A DNA stretch of 64,000 nucleotides, taken from Geosiphon pyriformis (Eukaryota; Glomeromycota; Glomeromycetes; Archaeosporales; Geosiphonaceae). Shown here piece after piece: positions 1-12,751 of this stretch. Below the pieces are notes generated by a model that did not search any database, was not told the DNA's origin, and was given only the letters and a program-made list of their open reading frames with translations. The stretch spans positions 1-64,000 of the forward strand of contig JAAOMT010000522.1 of the NCBI GenBank assembly GCA_016748015.1. Reading direction: 5' to 3'. Position 1 is the stretch's first letter; every line of letters begins with the position of its first letter. Made by a program: the position numbers and the translations under genes.

Positions 1-744
1 CTTTAAAGATATACTGTATGTTTCAAGCTAGTTAATCAATGAACACAATGCCAAAAATTTCTTTTAATAACTGAATTAGCAATGATAAAATATTGTAAAT
101 CAGTTTTAATAAAAATAAAGAATTTAATAAATATTAACATAATAATAAAACTACATATATATTATGAAAAAACATGTAATTGTTTTATAGTTATGCTAAT
201 ACAGCATTGAAAAATACAAAATAATAAAAATTATATATATAATTGTCTATATATAGAAAATTATAATTAGAATAGTTTAATTAAATATAGAAAAGCAATG
301 TATTTTTTAAAATTATTGTTGTTTAAAAAAATTTTGAAAAAAAAATTTGTTGAATTACATAAAACATTTTAAATTAAACAAAAAATATTTTTAACAGCTT
401 AATTAAAGACAATAAATAATAAAAAAATAATATTTTAAAAATAATACATTAATAAAAAAACTTTTTATTATTAAGATTATAATATACTGTTTTATTAAAA
501 AACATATTTTAATATATTAAAAATTAGTTGTTATTATTCATAAAAAAAATAGAAAAATAATAATATATATAAATTAATAAAATAGTATAATATTAGAAAT
601 TTTAAAAATACTAAACATATTAAAAATTTTAAAAATACCAAAAAATATATTAAAATTAAAAATATTAACAATATTAGCAATTACTAAAAAAAATATAAAA
701 ATAATTAAAAATATCAAATTATTTTATATTATAAAAATAAAAAC
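1..744. other. AT-rich intergenic DNA, no gene seen
   Basis: Almost pure A/T sequence with short poly-A and poly-T runs. No reading frame with recognisable protein character is visible on either strand. It abuts the 5' end of the plus-strand LINE that starts near 745. Confidence 0.6.
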
Positions 745-859
745 TTTTTTTTTTCTATGTTCAATTTCCCAAAAAACAATTTTTGAAAAAGAAGTTTTTT
801 GTTTTTATTTATCTGTAATCTTATCTTTAATATTTTTTAAGCTAATAATCCTTTTGTGG

Positions 860-2662
860 TAAACCTAAAAGCTGCTTCAAGTAACAACATATCTTAAAAA
901 AAATGCCCAAAAATGCTTTTTATGACTTAGTTAGAAGCATTTTCTTTCAGAAAAAGAAGATTTCTGTAGATAATATCAAACATTCTGGTTAAATTTGGCT
1001 TTATTAATAGTATGTATTCGAATATAAAGAGTAAATTTAGTAACAATAAAGTTGATAATACATTAATAAACATTGGTGGTAATTTTTTTCTTAGCTCAAC
1101 TGCAACAACTTCTAAAACTAAAAAAACTAATACTGGTTTGAATTATAATTTCTTTATTGGTATAATTAACTATAAAATAGATAAAAATAAAAGATTTTTT
1201 TTCTCTTCTCTTAATATTTCTTTTGACAAAAAGTGAGTTGACTCAAAGATTATCAAAACTCAGATTGAAATATTTATTAAAAAATTTTTTACTTTTAATA
1301 TTAATTTTTCTGCAATAAAAAAAAATCAGCTACAGCAAAAACTCAAGTAATTAGAAAAATGTTTTTAGTAATCAGTAATTTTAGAGGAGCCACTACTCTT
1401 TCAAAATTTAAAGAAATTGTTAAATTTATATTTACATTAAAAAAAAGCATAGAAAAAACTACATCATTGGTCAAAGAGAAAGACATTATTGTAAACACTG
1501 ATCTCAGAAAACAAAAAATCAAGTTAGATTAGGCTATAATAATTAAAAAAATTCTTATAAACATGCCAAAAATAATCATTACTGTAATTACTAAATATAA
1601 TCAGATCATGTTAATTAAATTGCAATTTATTGAGTTATAACAAAAAATTATGATAAAATTTGCTAAATTAGTTTAAGCAAATTAGTTGGCTGTAAAATAA
1701 TTTTTCTTAATTGGAAAAAATTCAGTACACATAGCTAAGGCTGTAAAAAATTGCAAAACTTAGATGTCTAAAAATTATTTTAAGGCACTTTTGTTTACTT
1801 TGTCTATAGAAACAACTGCTTATAATCTTAGTAATGTGTTAAAAAGAACTGGTAAGAAAACTTGTATTATTAATTGCTCATTCAACACTAACAATTGGGT
1901 TTATTGTGCTATAATTGGCTTTAAATTAGATAAAAAACTAGAGTCTGCTTTTGTACAGAGCTAATTTTTGGTGATATAAAATTATCTTAGATTAGAATTG
2001 ATTTGGTTTAATATAAAAAGTGTAAAAAGTTTAAACATTCTGCTTTAGAGTATAGTGCACCAAATGTTTTCATTTTTAAGTCTTTAAAAATATTTAAAAA
2101 AATTGTTTTAGATGTAAATTATCTTCAATTAACCAAATTGTATGCAAAAAAAGTGTTTTTATTTCTCATTCTGCTGTTTTTGGTAACAAATTTTAGACAA
2201 AAATGGTTTTATTTACTGCTATCTTTGAGAATATTTGTTTTAATTTTGGTTCTGAATTTTTTTTTTAATATGTCATGTATTAAAAAAAGTCTTATAGTTG
2301 CCCAGAATAATTTATTTATTAGTGTTTACTTGGCTTTTTTGGAATGTTTTTTGAAGTTTTTGGCTAATCAAGTGTTGAATATTATGCAAAAATTAAGTAG
2401 TATAGATCTAGTATCACTGGTGTTTGCTTTTTAATTTTTTTTTTCTGGTGTATCTGTTTTTTTGAATTTAAGGTTAGATTTGAATATGGTTTTAGATAAC
2501 TCATTTGAGCCACTTACTTTTCTTTTTTTAATTGCAAATAATATGATTTCAAATTTGGGTTTAAGCAATTTGAAGGTTTTGACCACCAAAATAAATGAAT
2601 TAGAATTTAAAATAGTGGTTTTTAAAGTTTCTGTTAGTTTAATTTTGACAAAATTGGATTAG
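860..2662 (+). pseudogene. LINE D ORF1 remnant (RNA-binding, CCHC knuckle)
   Basis: In LINEs of this type ORF1 is a nucleic-acid-binding protein that packages the transcript. Recognisable blocks are an RRM-like stretch near 1500-1640, the segment FKALLFTLSIETTAYNLSNV near 1770-1850, and a zinc knuckle near 2013-2055. The knuckle reads Y-x2-C-x4-H-x4-Y, so the first and last cysteines have become tyrosine (TGT to TAT). The C-terminal part (2138-2662) is still open in pieces and matches the low-complexity tail of ORF1 in the other copies. Many stops interrupt it, so it is non-functional. Confidence 0.75.
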
Positions 2663-2729
2663 TTGTGTATTGGCTTGGATTTTTTAATGTTTTTTTATTT
2701 TAATAATTGATCTAGTTTAGAAGTTTACT

Positions 2730-5103
2730 ATGTGTAATGTTTAAAGTCTTAATGTTTCTGCAAAGCAAAAAAACATTATTCATTGGTATATGAGCCTAAA
2801 TAATATGATTTCAATTATTATAGAAACAAAATTAAGGTCTAATATTAAACTCTGGGTATTGAACAAGTTTAATGGGGTGTAGATTTTTATATCTGGTTTG
2901 AATAAAAATTTTCTTAATACTGGAATGGCTATTATTGTGAACAATTTTCTGGCTTAATATGTTTCTAAGATAGAAAAAATTTCTGGTCAGATTATTTTAG
3001 TAAGACTTTTATTCAAAAAAAAATTGTTAGTTATAATCTTAGATTTATATGCTGGTAATTTTACCAAAGTAAGGTTTGATCAGACATTAAAAATTAATTT
3101 TTTTATTGCCAAAGCAGTTAATTCTAATTCTTTTGTTGTATTGAATGAGAACTTCAACAAAAATAGTTCAAAAAAGAGAACAAGTTTCAAATTTTGTGTG
3201 AATTTAGAATTAATCAACTCATTTTGTGAATATTTATTGATTAAAGCTTTTACTTAAAGCAATTTTAGAAGCATTAAAAAGATTATTGATTTCATTTTTG
3301 TGAACCAAAATCTGGCATCTGTATTTATTGGTTATAGAGTTGACTTTGTATTTAATTTTTTTAATACCAATTACAAAACAATTTCAATTACAATTGGCTT
3401 GAATAGTTTTTTGGACATTGATCTTAATAATATATATAAATAAGCTAATAAAGACAGATGAAAGTTTAAAATCAAAAATACTGATGTTAGTAAGTAGACA
3501 ATTTAAAAAGTGTTCATTAAACAAATTTTTGAGAAAAATAGTGAGCTTTAATAATACAAAGAGTTGTAATAATCTAGATACAATATGGAAAATTTTGAAA
3601 AAAGTGATAATTAGCTTTGTTGATGAAATATTTTTTAAACTTTGGTTTTGTGAGTTCAACTATTCAAAAAATAAGCTGTTATTAAGATTTTTCAAGCTGG
3701 AATTGTTGGTGACTAAGATCATACAAAGTTTGGGTCTGAATTATGATTTAAAAACTGATCATTTTATTGGTATCTGAGCTATTATTGATAAAAAAGAAGT
3801 TGTCAAAATACATGTCATAATTGATAATAGTAATAGTCTAGAAAAAATTTTGTATTATTTGTTAAGAGTCAAAAAAAAAATCATAAATCCAAGTATTATG
3901 AGTTTAAAGTTGTCAGAGATAATCTTATTAGAAAAGTTATAAGCAAGTGTATAGAAAATTTTTGTTTTAATAAAAAAAAAATGATTGAAAATGTTCTGAA
4001 TCAGCTATTTTGAAAAGTGGTACTTAATTATTTGATAGTTAATAATGAACTGATTCTAGAGCCATATAAAGTCAAATTCACAATTAACACAATTATAAAA
4101 GATTGGACAAAAAAGCATGTAATGCCTAATATTTTGTTTGATTGTTGGTCTAATTAATATGCTCTTTTAGGTTATGTAGATGATAATGTCTTCTTAAAAG
4201 TAATATGCAATATTAAGTTTAATGAGTTTTTGCAAATTATCAAAAATTTACCTAATAAAAAAGCTGCTAGTTTATTTGGTATTCCTAATAAGCTTTAAAA
4301 ACATAATAATAAGTAAGTTTTAAGTAGTTTGTTGAATTTTTCAATGTGTTTGGTGTTGGGTGCAGTTCTTATACAATGAAAAAGAGCTTGAGTTTCTATA
4401 ATACCAAAGCCATATAATTAGAAAGAAATTTTTATGAATACTAAACTAATAGCTTTGATTAAAACAACTTAGAAAATTTTATTTAAGATTCTTTTAGATA
4501 AAATTTTTTTGGTCTGTAGCAATTTTAATGTCTTGTATAGTAATAATTTCTTAGTTTTAAAAAGCACATTTATCTAAACTTTGATCTTTTATTGTTGAAA
4601 ATATATTGAAGAAAAATAGAAAACTGTGACTAGTTCTTCAAAATATGTACAAAACATATGATTTTGTTAGGTAATATTATTTAAAAAACAGTTCAGTTAA
4701 AATCAAAATATGTTTCTGTTTTATTAAATTTTTTAAAATATATACAATGATTAAATTAATCAGATGATAATAAATTTTGGGCTTGCAGATAGGTATATTA
4801 TTCATGATAAGCTAGATTAAAATGAGATTTTTTTATCTTTATTGTGAAAAATTTTTATGATTTTTTGCTCTGCAAAGTTAAAATACATAAAAGTTTGTTT
4901 GGCTATAGGCTGAATTTAAAATTTTTTACATGAACTGTTAAATAAAGTTATAAAGATAGCATAACATTCTTTTTAGCAGTAAAAACTTTTGCTGATTAAC
5001 ACAATTTAGATTGAAAATAGCATATTTACTACTTGGCATATTTTGAATATAACTAGTGAATTTTTTTGAATCAATAATATTTTAATTAATACAGATAAGA
5101 TAG
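2730..5103 (+). pseudogene. LINE D ORF2 remnant (APE endonuclease and RT, truncated by insertion)
   Basis: The APE endonuclease begins near 2730 and keeps the catalytic IETKL block (near 2820), but GGDFN has become NENFN (near 3145) and the late TDHK block reads TNYK. A linker region (3418-3777) leads to RT blocks between 4150 and 5103, among them KLYN..NIYPIALIETA-like text near 4410-4480 and the motif-C neighbourhood near 4985. There the active site reads F-A-D followed by a one-base slip and an asparagine codon. The frame is destroyed by dozens of stops. The last in-frame residues before the gypsy LTR are DKI at 5093-5101, continued at 12752. Confidence 0.75.
5100..5103. repeat. Target-site duplication ATAG, left copy
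   Basis: ATAG lies directly before the family-1 5' LTR and is repeated directly after the 3' LTR at 12752-12755. Removing the element and one copy restores a continuous LINE reading frame (DKI-V-TISIN), which independently confirms the 4-bp duplication. Confidence 0.85.
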
Positions 5104-5759
5104 TATTATGGTTGAAACTTATACTTTTTATTAGTTATTACATATATTAACTACTAATGTCATATAATTAGCCATAATATTTTTAGATAGTGATTATTGA
5201 TCTAATCAATGAGCTGACTGTTGACCTAATTATTGACCTAATCATTAATCACTTTTGATAGTTATATAAGTGATGAATTTCTTAGCTGTAAAATAACATG
5301 TCGAAAATCAAGAAAATTAAATAAATAAAATAACAACTTTCATCTTAATTCTTTTCTTATTATTAATTTCTCTTTTCCTACATTCAAGTATCTGAATATC
5401 TTGGAATAAAAGATTACTTGTTGGTTATTTCCTACTTTTTTCCTGAAATATGTAATTGTAACATTTGAAGATTATTGAATAAAATATGACTGAAAAATAT
5501 CAAAACATTAATGTGAGACATAGAATTATACCAGTGTGTAATTATTTGTTGACAGTATAGACTATTTTTCTACTTTTAGATTCTCTAATTATTTTTTGAA
5601 AAGTATAGTGACTGAGATATTTTATGAAACTGATTTTGTATATTGAATTTATACTTATTCAATTCGCTCTTTGAAGTTAAATTCTCTTTAATTCTTTTTA
5701 TTACTCTACAATCCTGTTTTCTCTTGTTATCCATTAGCTTATTACTCTAATCTGTAATA
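5104..5759 (+). repeat. Family-1 5' LTR (656 bp)
   Basis: Starts TATTAT and ends GTAATA. The 3' LTR shows TATTAC and GTAACA, so the ancestral ends were probably TGTTAC...GTAACA, a 6-bp inverted repeat with TG/CA termini. The body aligns throughout with 12074-12751, for example the block TGATAGTTATATAAG near 5257 against TGATAGCTATATAAG near 12226, a possible TATA region. Confidence 0.9.
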
Positions 5760-5811
5760 TAAAAATAGTGTTTTCTGTGAAATTGTCAAAATTTATTTTG
5801 TTTTCTATTAT

Positions 5812-7250
5812 ATGGGTAATTATTCATATCTGCCACAACAATCAGAAAAACACTTTAAAGCATACAACAAAAATGACTTAGACTTTATTGAACTTAATTT
5901 TTTGCCCTTCTGCTTGATTTGCTTCCCATTAAAGAACAATCTAGTAGACAATTCCAAGACTTTTGAAACTGGTTTCTGAACAAACATTCAGCTGAAACTT
6001 ATACAGCTTATACAACTTATTATTTTAAACAAGCTTATTTTGAAGACAACTTTGAAGAAAGAAACAACAGTATTAATCAACTTTTATATTCCACAATCTT
6101 TGAATAACAGCCTCCTGATTACAAATACTTGAATTACTAAATTCACATTTGGATTGCTGCCCACCAGCTAACTGAAACACTCTTTGAAACAGAAGAAGAA
6201 AGTTATTAAACTGCTTCTGTTTTTAATATTTTCTTAAGTAAATTAGAACATTCTACACAAACAGCTACTTTTGAACTAATAACTAATGACCATATACAAC
6301 AAAACATTCTGATCATCTTCCAAGGCATACAAACTGCTTTAGAGCGAAGAAATAACACCTTACTATTTTTATTCAAAAGCAATGCACAAGATCCAATTGA
6401 ATAGTTGGATGACTTTGAAAAAGCTGCTACAGCCAACTAATATAATAATGAATACAAGTTTCAAATTGTTGGTGGCTATCTTCAAGGCTTTTCTGCTATT
6501 TGGTTTTTACAAAAAACTAATATGAATGCTTAGCAAAGAATTATTAGATAGATATTAGCAAATATTGAAAAAGATAACACCTCTTTTACTACCTGGTTTA
6601 AAATAAAATTTAGAACCCCTATTTTAATATCAATATAGTACATAGAATTAGAAAAAAAAACCCAAGATCTTGGTGAAGTTATAATTAAATATGCCAAAGC
6701 AAACAGAAAGTTAATCAAATGAATAGACTTTAGAAGAAATTAGACAGAAAAACAGAAAATTCACTCCTTTACAAAAAGATTAAAAACTGATCTCTTATAT
6801 GCTTTTTGTTCTTTTCTGGCTCTAAAAGACAATCTCACAATGGACATGGCCATTGAATTTGTCCAACAAATTAAAAACAACCAAAGAATGCACTTGAGAT
6901 CCACACTACTAGTTTTTGCTCCTGTTTTTGCTTCTGTTATGACTTTTGCTTTTCAAATGACTGCTATTTCTTTCACTGTTCAGACTTCAAATCTTAATAA
7001 ACAATTAATAGATAGACTCACAGCTAATCTTGCCCAATTATTAGAGCTTTTAGCCCAAAAAATCAGAGAAAATCAACAACTCCAAAGATCCAGATTTGAA
7101 TTTTGTTTTAATCAATTCTAGCAACTTTCTTATTAAAAACAGCAAAATTATGACCCACCAGTATGTTATTACTGTAAATTAACTGGATATTTCTTCAAAG
7201 ATTGTAATAATTCTCTTTTGCTTTCTCCAGTTCTCAGAAACAATAACAAT
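5812..7250 (+). pseudogene. Family-1 gag remnant with zinc knuckle
   Basis: The capsid/nucleocapsid polyprotein of the gypsy element. An ATG at 5812 opens MGNYSYLPQQ, a convincing gag start 52 bases after the LTR. A frameshift near 5990 follows, then a retrotransposon-gag domain near 6380-6720 with DPIE-stop-LDDFEKAATAN, in which the stop replaces Trp. A Gln-rich stretch precedes the zinc knuckle at about 7163-7205, which reads C-x2-C-x4-Y-x4-C: the zinc-binding His is now Tyr, as expected from CAC to TAT. Several stops make it non-functional. Confidence 0.8.
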
Positions 7251-7599
7251 CAAAAACAACAGAGTTCTCAATTAAAAACTCAATCATGCCAATATCAATT
7301 TCTTTAGAAAAGATCCCTTAATTAAAGCTACTGTTTATTAGCCTTTAAACTAGTAGATGCACTTCCAAAAAATAAGAGTGCAAACCAACCAGAAAAAAAC
7401 TTCTTTTATGCTTTTAAATTAACTAATAATAACTATACTATAGATAAACTAGCAATTAACACCTTTAAATCAACAAAAAAGAAGAAAAAAGCCAAGATTA
7501 AATTCGTTTTGAACCCAAACAAAACATTCACATCAACTATTAATAACAATAAGCCACCAAAAATTAAAGTTTTTAAAAATTCTTCAAAGTTGGAACCCC

Positions 7600-8330
7600 C
7601 ATAAATAGTACAAAAATCTGGTCTCTATTCTATTGTGAAAGATCTTATAAAAACTCCAATACACATCACATTTGGCCAATTAATAACTCACTTACAATTC
7701 AGAAAAAATTTGCAAATTATTGATACCAAAAAAGAAGATACCAAAAACCAACAAGTGTTTTTGCCAAGCTAAACTCACTGACAACAGCAATATTACTTCT
7801 CTGATTTGCAAAGCCCAAGTGGCTGGCTACTTTATTGATTTAATATTAAATAGTAAATTATCTGTTAGTGTAATTACTAAACACTTTCTGGAAGCCATTG
7901 GAAAAAAAATTGATAAATCTTCTATCCAGTCTATGACCAATGTATATTCTGACAAAAAAAAAGGCCTGGACATAACCAAAGCTGTTCTGTTTGCATCAAT
8001 AGTATCAGCATTGAAACAGACATAAAAGTATTTGAAGCAAACAAATACATTATTATTGTTGGTAATGAGTGCTCAAGAAAGCCAAAGCATTACTTGACTA
8101 TAAACTTTGTAAGCTAATTATCAGATATAGTAAGAAACCTATTATGGTTAAGTACTGTTATTGAACAACTCCTCCAGTACCTAAGCAAAACCAAGAAGAA
8201 GAACAATCAGATAAATCAGATAATAATAAGAATAATAAAAAAAAAGATCAAAAAGAAAAAGAAAAAACTGCTAAACTTACTTATACTATCTTTACCAGCA
8301 ATGGCAAGCCAATAGACAAATCTTAAAGTT
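7600..8330 (+). pseudogene. Family-1 retropepsin (aspartic protease) remnant
   Basis: The longest open piece is 7720-8025. The block LILNSKLSVSVITKHFLEAI near 7837-7896 corresponds to the retropepsin active site LxLDSGSxxSVI. The catalytic Asp is Asn and the following Gly is Lys, so the enzyme would be inactive. Downstream text (IIVGNE.., then a Lys/Glu/Asn-rich linker near 8170-8270) matches the usual continuation towards RT in gypsy polyproteins. Confidence 0.75.
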
Positions 8331-8589
8331 AACAAAGAAGAAATCATAATAAATAGCAAGCTGATTTGCTGGCCTTACTATGACAGCCTCAAAAAAATCT
8401 TTGATAGAAAACCTGATAAGAAAGCCAAATATAGCTATTGGTAACATAATTCTTGTATCAAGTGCTAATACAATAAACCATTGTATTTTTCTAGTAATAA
8501 ATACAATTTCTGTTTGATCTATTACAAAGATTTACAGCTAATTAGTTTAATATTCAGAGAAGAACTAAAAGAAGTACAGAAGTTTTTTA

Positions 8590-10040
8590 AGAATAAACCA
8601 CCTAAAATTTAATTACTAGTTGTAAAACAAAGAGAACCTTCCTTTAAAAAAAAAAAAGTAGACATTAAAAATCTGTTGGCTAAAAATAGCTCAGTTATCT
8701 TAAAAGAAAATAATATTTCTAGGCAAACTCATGTAATACAACATATTATCACCACCAGAAAAACTTGTCCAATCTATTTAAAGCCTTATTAATCCAATTA
8801 ATACAATGATGAGTTTATTAAGAAAGAGATAACCTGAATAAAAAATCTTGAATTCATACAAGAAACCAAAAATAAATGAGCTTTCTCAGTTGTAGTGGTA
8901 TTCAAGAAAAGTAAAACTCTATGCTTCTGTATTAATTATTACCAATTAAATACCATTACTATAAAAAACATATATTCATTTCTCAAAATTAATACAATGC
9001 TAAACAAATTCAATAATGCTGCTTTCTTCTCAACTATTGACTTAACTACTGGATTTTGGCAAGTAAAAATAGATCCAGAAAGCAGAAAGAAAACTGCCTT
9101 CATTATTAAGTATGGCACCTATGAATTCACAGTCATACCTTTTGGTTTTACCAATGTCTCTTTTACTTTTCAACATCTAATAGACAAAATGTTTGAATCA
9201 GTAAAAGAAAACTTTGTTCTGGTCTACTTAGATAACATAATAGTATACTCAAAAACCTGGGATGAACATTTTAAACACTTGCAAAAGGTTTTTGAACTTC
9301 TTAAAAATGCTGGCCTCAAGATCAACTCAATCAAATCTTTTTTTGGATGTCAATCCATCCAGTTCCTTGGTTATCTTATTACAAAAGATAGAATCTTCTC
9401 TGATTTAGCTAAAGTTAAAAAAGTCCAGAACATTAAACAACCAATAAATGTTCTTGAACTACACTTTTTTCTTGGTTTGGCTTCTTACTATTGCAAATTT
9501 ATCAAAGATTTTTCCAAAATTACTTTTTCTCTCAATCAGCTACTCAGAAAAAATATTAATTATTACTAGAGTACTCATCAACAAAAAGCTTTTGAAACAT
9601 TAAAAAAAAAACTTGTTATTGAATTAATTCTTAAACAATCTAACCTGAATCAATCTTTTATTTTTCACATTGATACATCTGGCTATGGACTTGGTGCTGT
9701 CCTTTCACAAAAAAATGAAGATAACAGAGAACATGCTATAGTATATGTCAGTAGAACCTTTACATCAGCAGAAAAAAATTATTCAGTTATTAAACAAAAA
9801 TGCTTGGCAGTAGTTTAAATTATTAGTTACTGGAATTAATATTTTCTTGGTGTAAAATTTCTAGTAGTAACAGACCATCAAGCTTTGGTTTGACTGTATA
9901 ACAAAAAAAAATTAGAACATAAATGAATAACTTGCTGAATACTCCATCTGAATAAATTTGACTATGACATTTAACACCACAAAAGAGCTAATTATCAAAA
10001 CATTAATGCTTTCTCTAGACTTATTATTCAGTAATAATAC
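8590..10040 (+). pseudogene. Family-1 reverse transcriptase and RNase H remnant
   Basis: The longest intact piece, 8895-9569 (224 codons), spans most RT motifs: CINYYQLN, FSTIDLTTGFWQVKI (motif A, Asp present), TAFIIKYGTYEFTVIPFGFTNV (motif B) and VYLDNIIVYSKTWDEHFKHL (motif C). Motif C should be Y-x-D-D; the second Asp is Asn (near 9231). RNase H follows near 9590-9900 with HIDTSGYGLGAVLSQ (Asp kept), SRTFTSAEKNYS and TDHQALV. Stops near 9570 and 9818 break the frame. Confidence 0.85.
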
Positions 10041-10079
10041 AACTTTTCAACCAAACCAACTTAATTATTAGTAACTCTC

Positions 10080-11430
10080 TCATAAACAAACATAATAATA
10101 GACTTGGACAACTATTTTGTTTTAATAAAATTTTTGGGTAAAAGACAATACTCACAAAACTACACTTGACAACAAAGAGAACATTTGCACAAACAATCAA
10201 ATTTCTATTTGATTTGCCAAAATCAGTTATATAAAAGAAATAAAAAAGATTCTAACTATTCTCAAAGAATTATAAGATTTAAAAAAAGAGAAATTGTGAT
10301 TTACAACATACATACTGATCCATTAGCTGGACACTTTGAAAAAACAAAAACAATTCAGAAACTTTAGCTTGCTATTATTGGCCTATCTTAGAAAAAGACA
10401 TTGCTGAGTACATTAAAATCTGTAATATCTGCCAAAAAAAAAGAAAATCCAATTGCAAAGAAGATATTTATCCAATCTTTGTTGATCAGTTATTTGACAG
10501 AATTGGCATAGATGTTGTTAGATTTTTAAAAATAACTGCTAATGGCAACAGATATATTATTACAGCTACCAACTATCTTACAAAGTATATAGAAACAAGA
10601 GCCACTCCAGACCAAACAGCAGTCTCAATAACCAATTTCATTTATGAAAATATCATCTGCTATCATGGCTGCTTTAAAAAACTTTTATCTAATAAAAGAA
10701 GAGCTTTTTTTAGTATACTGGTTAAAAAACTTTTTAGAAAAATGAGAATATGTCATAAACTTTTCTCTTTTTATCATCCTCAAACAAATAGCCTAGTAAA
10801 ACATTTTAATAGAACACTATGTAAAACTTTAGCCAAAACCAATAAAGAAACAAACTTATGGAACAAAATACTGCCTTTAGCTTTGTTTACTTATAGAACT
10901 GTAAATTTTAACATAACAAATTATAAATCTTTTTATTTGCTCTATAAATATATGACAACACTACCAATAAAAACTAATATTGAAACAATACCCTTTGAAA
11001 AAATTACAATAGAGAATTATAAAGATATTTTGCAAAGAAGACTTGGTATCATTCTTGACTTCTTAATAGAAACACAAATAATTGCTTTTGAAAAAATAAA
11101 TCAGTTCCAAAAAAAGCTTAAGAAAAAAAAACCTATAAAACACTTTTCTTAAATATTGATGACTTGATATTAGAATATTATTTAGATAAAAACAATGTCT
11201 ATGATAATAAATTCTCTAGCCAGTAGAAAAAATATTATATAGTCAACAAAGTTTTGAATAATGGTTCTTATATTCTTTAAGATCAATTTAAAACAATTTT
11301 CAATAATTGTTCTGTTCATAATCCACAAATTAAAAAATATTATAAACGACCTAATTGGTTGTCTGTTGTGGTAATACTGACTTAAATAATTAGCAAAAAT
11401 CAAGTATAAATAAATACACTATTCCCAAAA
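10080..11430 (+). pseudogene. Family-1 integrase remnant
   Basis: The N-terminal HHCC zinc domain is visible at 10305-10440 (HTDPLAGH, then ICNICQKK) with a frameshift near 10366. The core keeps its first Asp in IGIDVV near 10503. The second catalytic block, expected as SDxG, reads LSNKRRAFF near 10688 (Asp to Asn), and the third, HPQTNSLVKHFN near 10776-10811, has Lys where the Glu should be. The open piece 10742-11152 continues into a C-terminal SH3-like segment near 11160-11360 (NNGSYIL). All losses fit G-to-A change. Confidence 0.85.
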
Positions 11431-11483
11431 CAGAGGTATTTTCAATTGATATAAACAATTATTTTCTGGATTAAAATATTTAA

Positions 11484-12014
11484 AACACTTTCTATACTCT
11501 CCATGAGTATTAGATCAAAAACTATCTAAATATTACTTTGACTATTGGAAAACAGATTACCATAACTGATAACAGAACACATATTGTTATTAGACCAAAG
11601 AAAACCACTATTAGAAGAAAAAGAATTGGTAACAAAATGAATAAATATCTGTTAGAAAGTATAACAGCAGCTATACTCTCACTTTCCAATACAATTGGGA
11701 AAACAATCTAAAAAATCTTGCTTATAGACAAAAACTTGTCATATAAAAGACAATTAGAACTCTTTAATTGTTTTAATGAAATTATAGAGAATATGAAACT
11801 TATGAAGAAAACAACTTTAGAGATACAGACAGAAATTTTGGGCATTATACAATTAGATGTTCCAAGAGTTTTAACTATTGCTAAAAGAACCAAAATTCTA
11901 ATACAAAGATTTGATTTCTTAAAAACAAAACTTATTTTGTCTCAAATATTATATATTCTATTCACAAAAAACTTCAACAAACTAGTTAGCTTTGAGTTAA
12001 ACAAAACTCTTTAA
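11484..12014 (+). pseudogene. Extra ORF downstream of family-1 integrase, function unknown
   Basis: A reading frame of about 176 codons in a different frame from integrase, broken only by TAG at 11511 and TAA near 11698. It begins TLHEY and has a basic segment (RPKKTTIRRKRIGNKMN, near 11590-11640). A helix-rich Leu/Lys body with few Gly or Pro follows (11718-12014) and ends ELNKTL. I see no transmembrane segment or signal peptide that would make it an envelope protein. It lies where some gypsy elements carry an accessory or env gene, just before the polypurine tract. The second family-1 copy has recognisable remnants of the same text on the minus strand near 60965-61500. Confidence 0.6.
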
Positions 12015-12061
12015 TTAGATTATCTTATGAATAGCTTGATTTCACTAAAGCTCAAACTCTT

Positions 12062-12073
12062 TGGAGAGGATGA
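12062..12073 (+). other. Polypurine tract of family 1
   Basis: A purine-rich run (GGAGAGGATGA) directly before the 3' LTR, the expected primer site for plus-strand DNA synthesis. The second family-1 copy shows the corresponding pyrimidine run on the plus strand just after 60920. Confidence 0.65.
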
Positions 12074-12751
12074 TATTACAGTTAAAATTCACACTTTTTA
12101 TTAGTTATCACATGTATTAGCCATTAATATCATATAATTAGCCATACTATTTTTAGATAGTGATTATTAATTTGATTATTGACTTGATTATTGACCTAAT
12201 CATTGACCTGATTATTAACCACTTTTGATAGCTATATAAGTAATGAATCTCTTAACTGTAAAATAGCATGTCAGAAATCAAGAAAATCAAATAAATAAAA
12301 TAACAACTTTTATCTCAATTCTTCTCTTATCACTAATTTTCTTTTCTCTATCTTCAAGTATCTGAATATCTTGGAATAAAAGATTACTTGTTGGTTATTC
12401 CCTATCTTTTTTCTGAAATGTGTAATTGTAGCATTTGAAGATTATTACATAAAATATGACTGAAAAATATCTGATACCTAATATTGAATTCTAAAAGCAT
12501 TGATGTGAGGCATAGAATTATACCAGTGTGTAATTATTTGTTGACAGTATAGATTATCTTTTTACTTTTAGATTTTCTAATTATTTTTTGAAAAGTATAG
12601 TGACTGAGATATTTTATAAGACTGATTTTGCATATTGAATTTATACTCATTCAATTCACTCTTTGAAGTTAAATTCTTTTTGATTCTTTTTATCACTTTA
12701 CAATCTTGTTCTCTCTTGTTATCTGTTAGCTTGTTATTCCAATCTGTAACA
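12074..12751 (+). repeat. Family-1 3' LTR (678 bp)
   Basis: Runs from TATTAC to GTAACA, the better-preserved end pair of the two LTRs. It is homologous along its whole length to 5104-5759. The next four bases (ATAG, 12752-12755) repeat those before the 5' LTR. Confidence 0.9.

Larger units (their letters stand above)
745..5103 (+). mobile_element. LINE D, 5' part, decayed and split by a gypsy insertion
   Basis: This is a two-ORF non-LTR retrotransposon of the same superfamily as the three large minus-strand LINEs in the window. The T-rich leader near 745-850 and the first coding block (KAAS, then QKKKI and IKHSG near 862-985) match the 5' end of LINE A on the other strand. The order ORF1, APE endonuclease, reverse transcriptase is kept but riddled with TAA, TAG and TGA. 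The element stops abruptly at 5103 inside the RT, where a gypsy LTR begins, and resumes at 12752. The 5' boundary is approximate. Confidence 0.85.
5104..12751 (+). mobile_element. Gypsy family 1, complete element with both LTRs, decayed
   Basis: A Ty3/gypsy-order LTR retrotransposon of 7648 bp. The order is LTR, gag with CCHC knuckle, protease, reverse transcriptase, RNase H, integrase, an additional 3' ORF, polypurine tract, LTR. RT before integrase marks gypsy rather than copia. It is inserted into LINE D with an ATAG duplication. All coding parts carry stops and catalytic-site losses, mostly explicable as C-to-T or G-to-A changes, so it is dead. The two LTRs differ by many transitions plus an extra block of about 20 bp in the 3' LTR near 12470-12495. 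Confidence 0.9.

Noticed and set aside
3384-3659. 91-codon minus-strand open frame
   Set aside because: Antisense to LINE D ORF2, which aligns on the plus strand to the other LINEs.
11484-12014. Envelope gene of a gypsy-type retrovirus
   Set aside because: No signal peptide, transmembrane helix or cysteine pattern is visible. The ORF is soluble-looking and basic.
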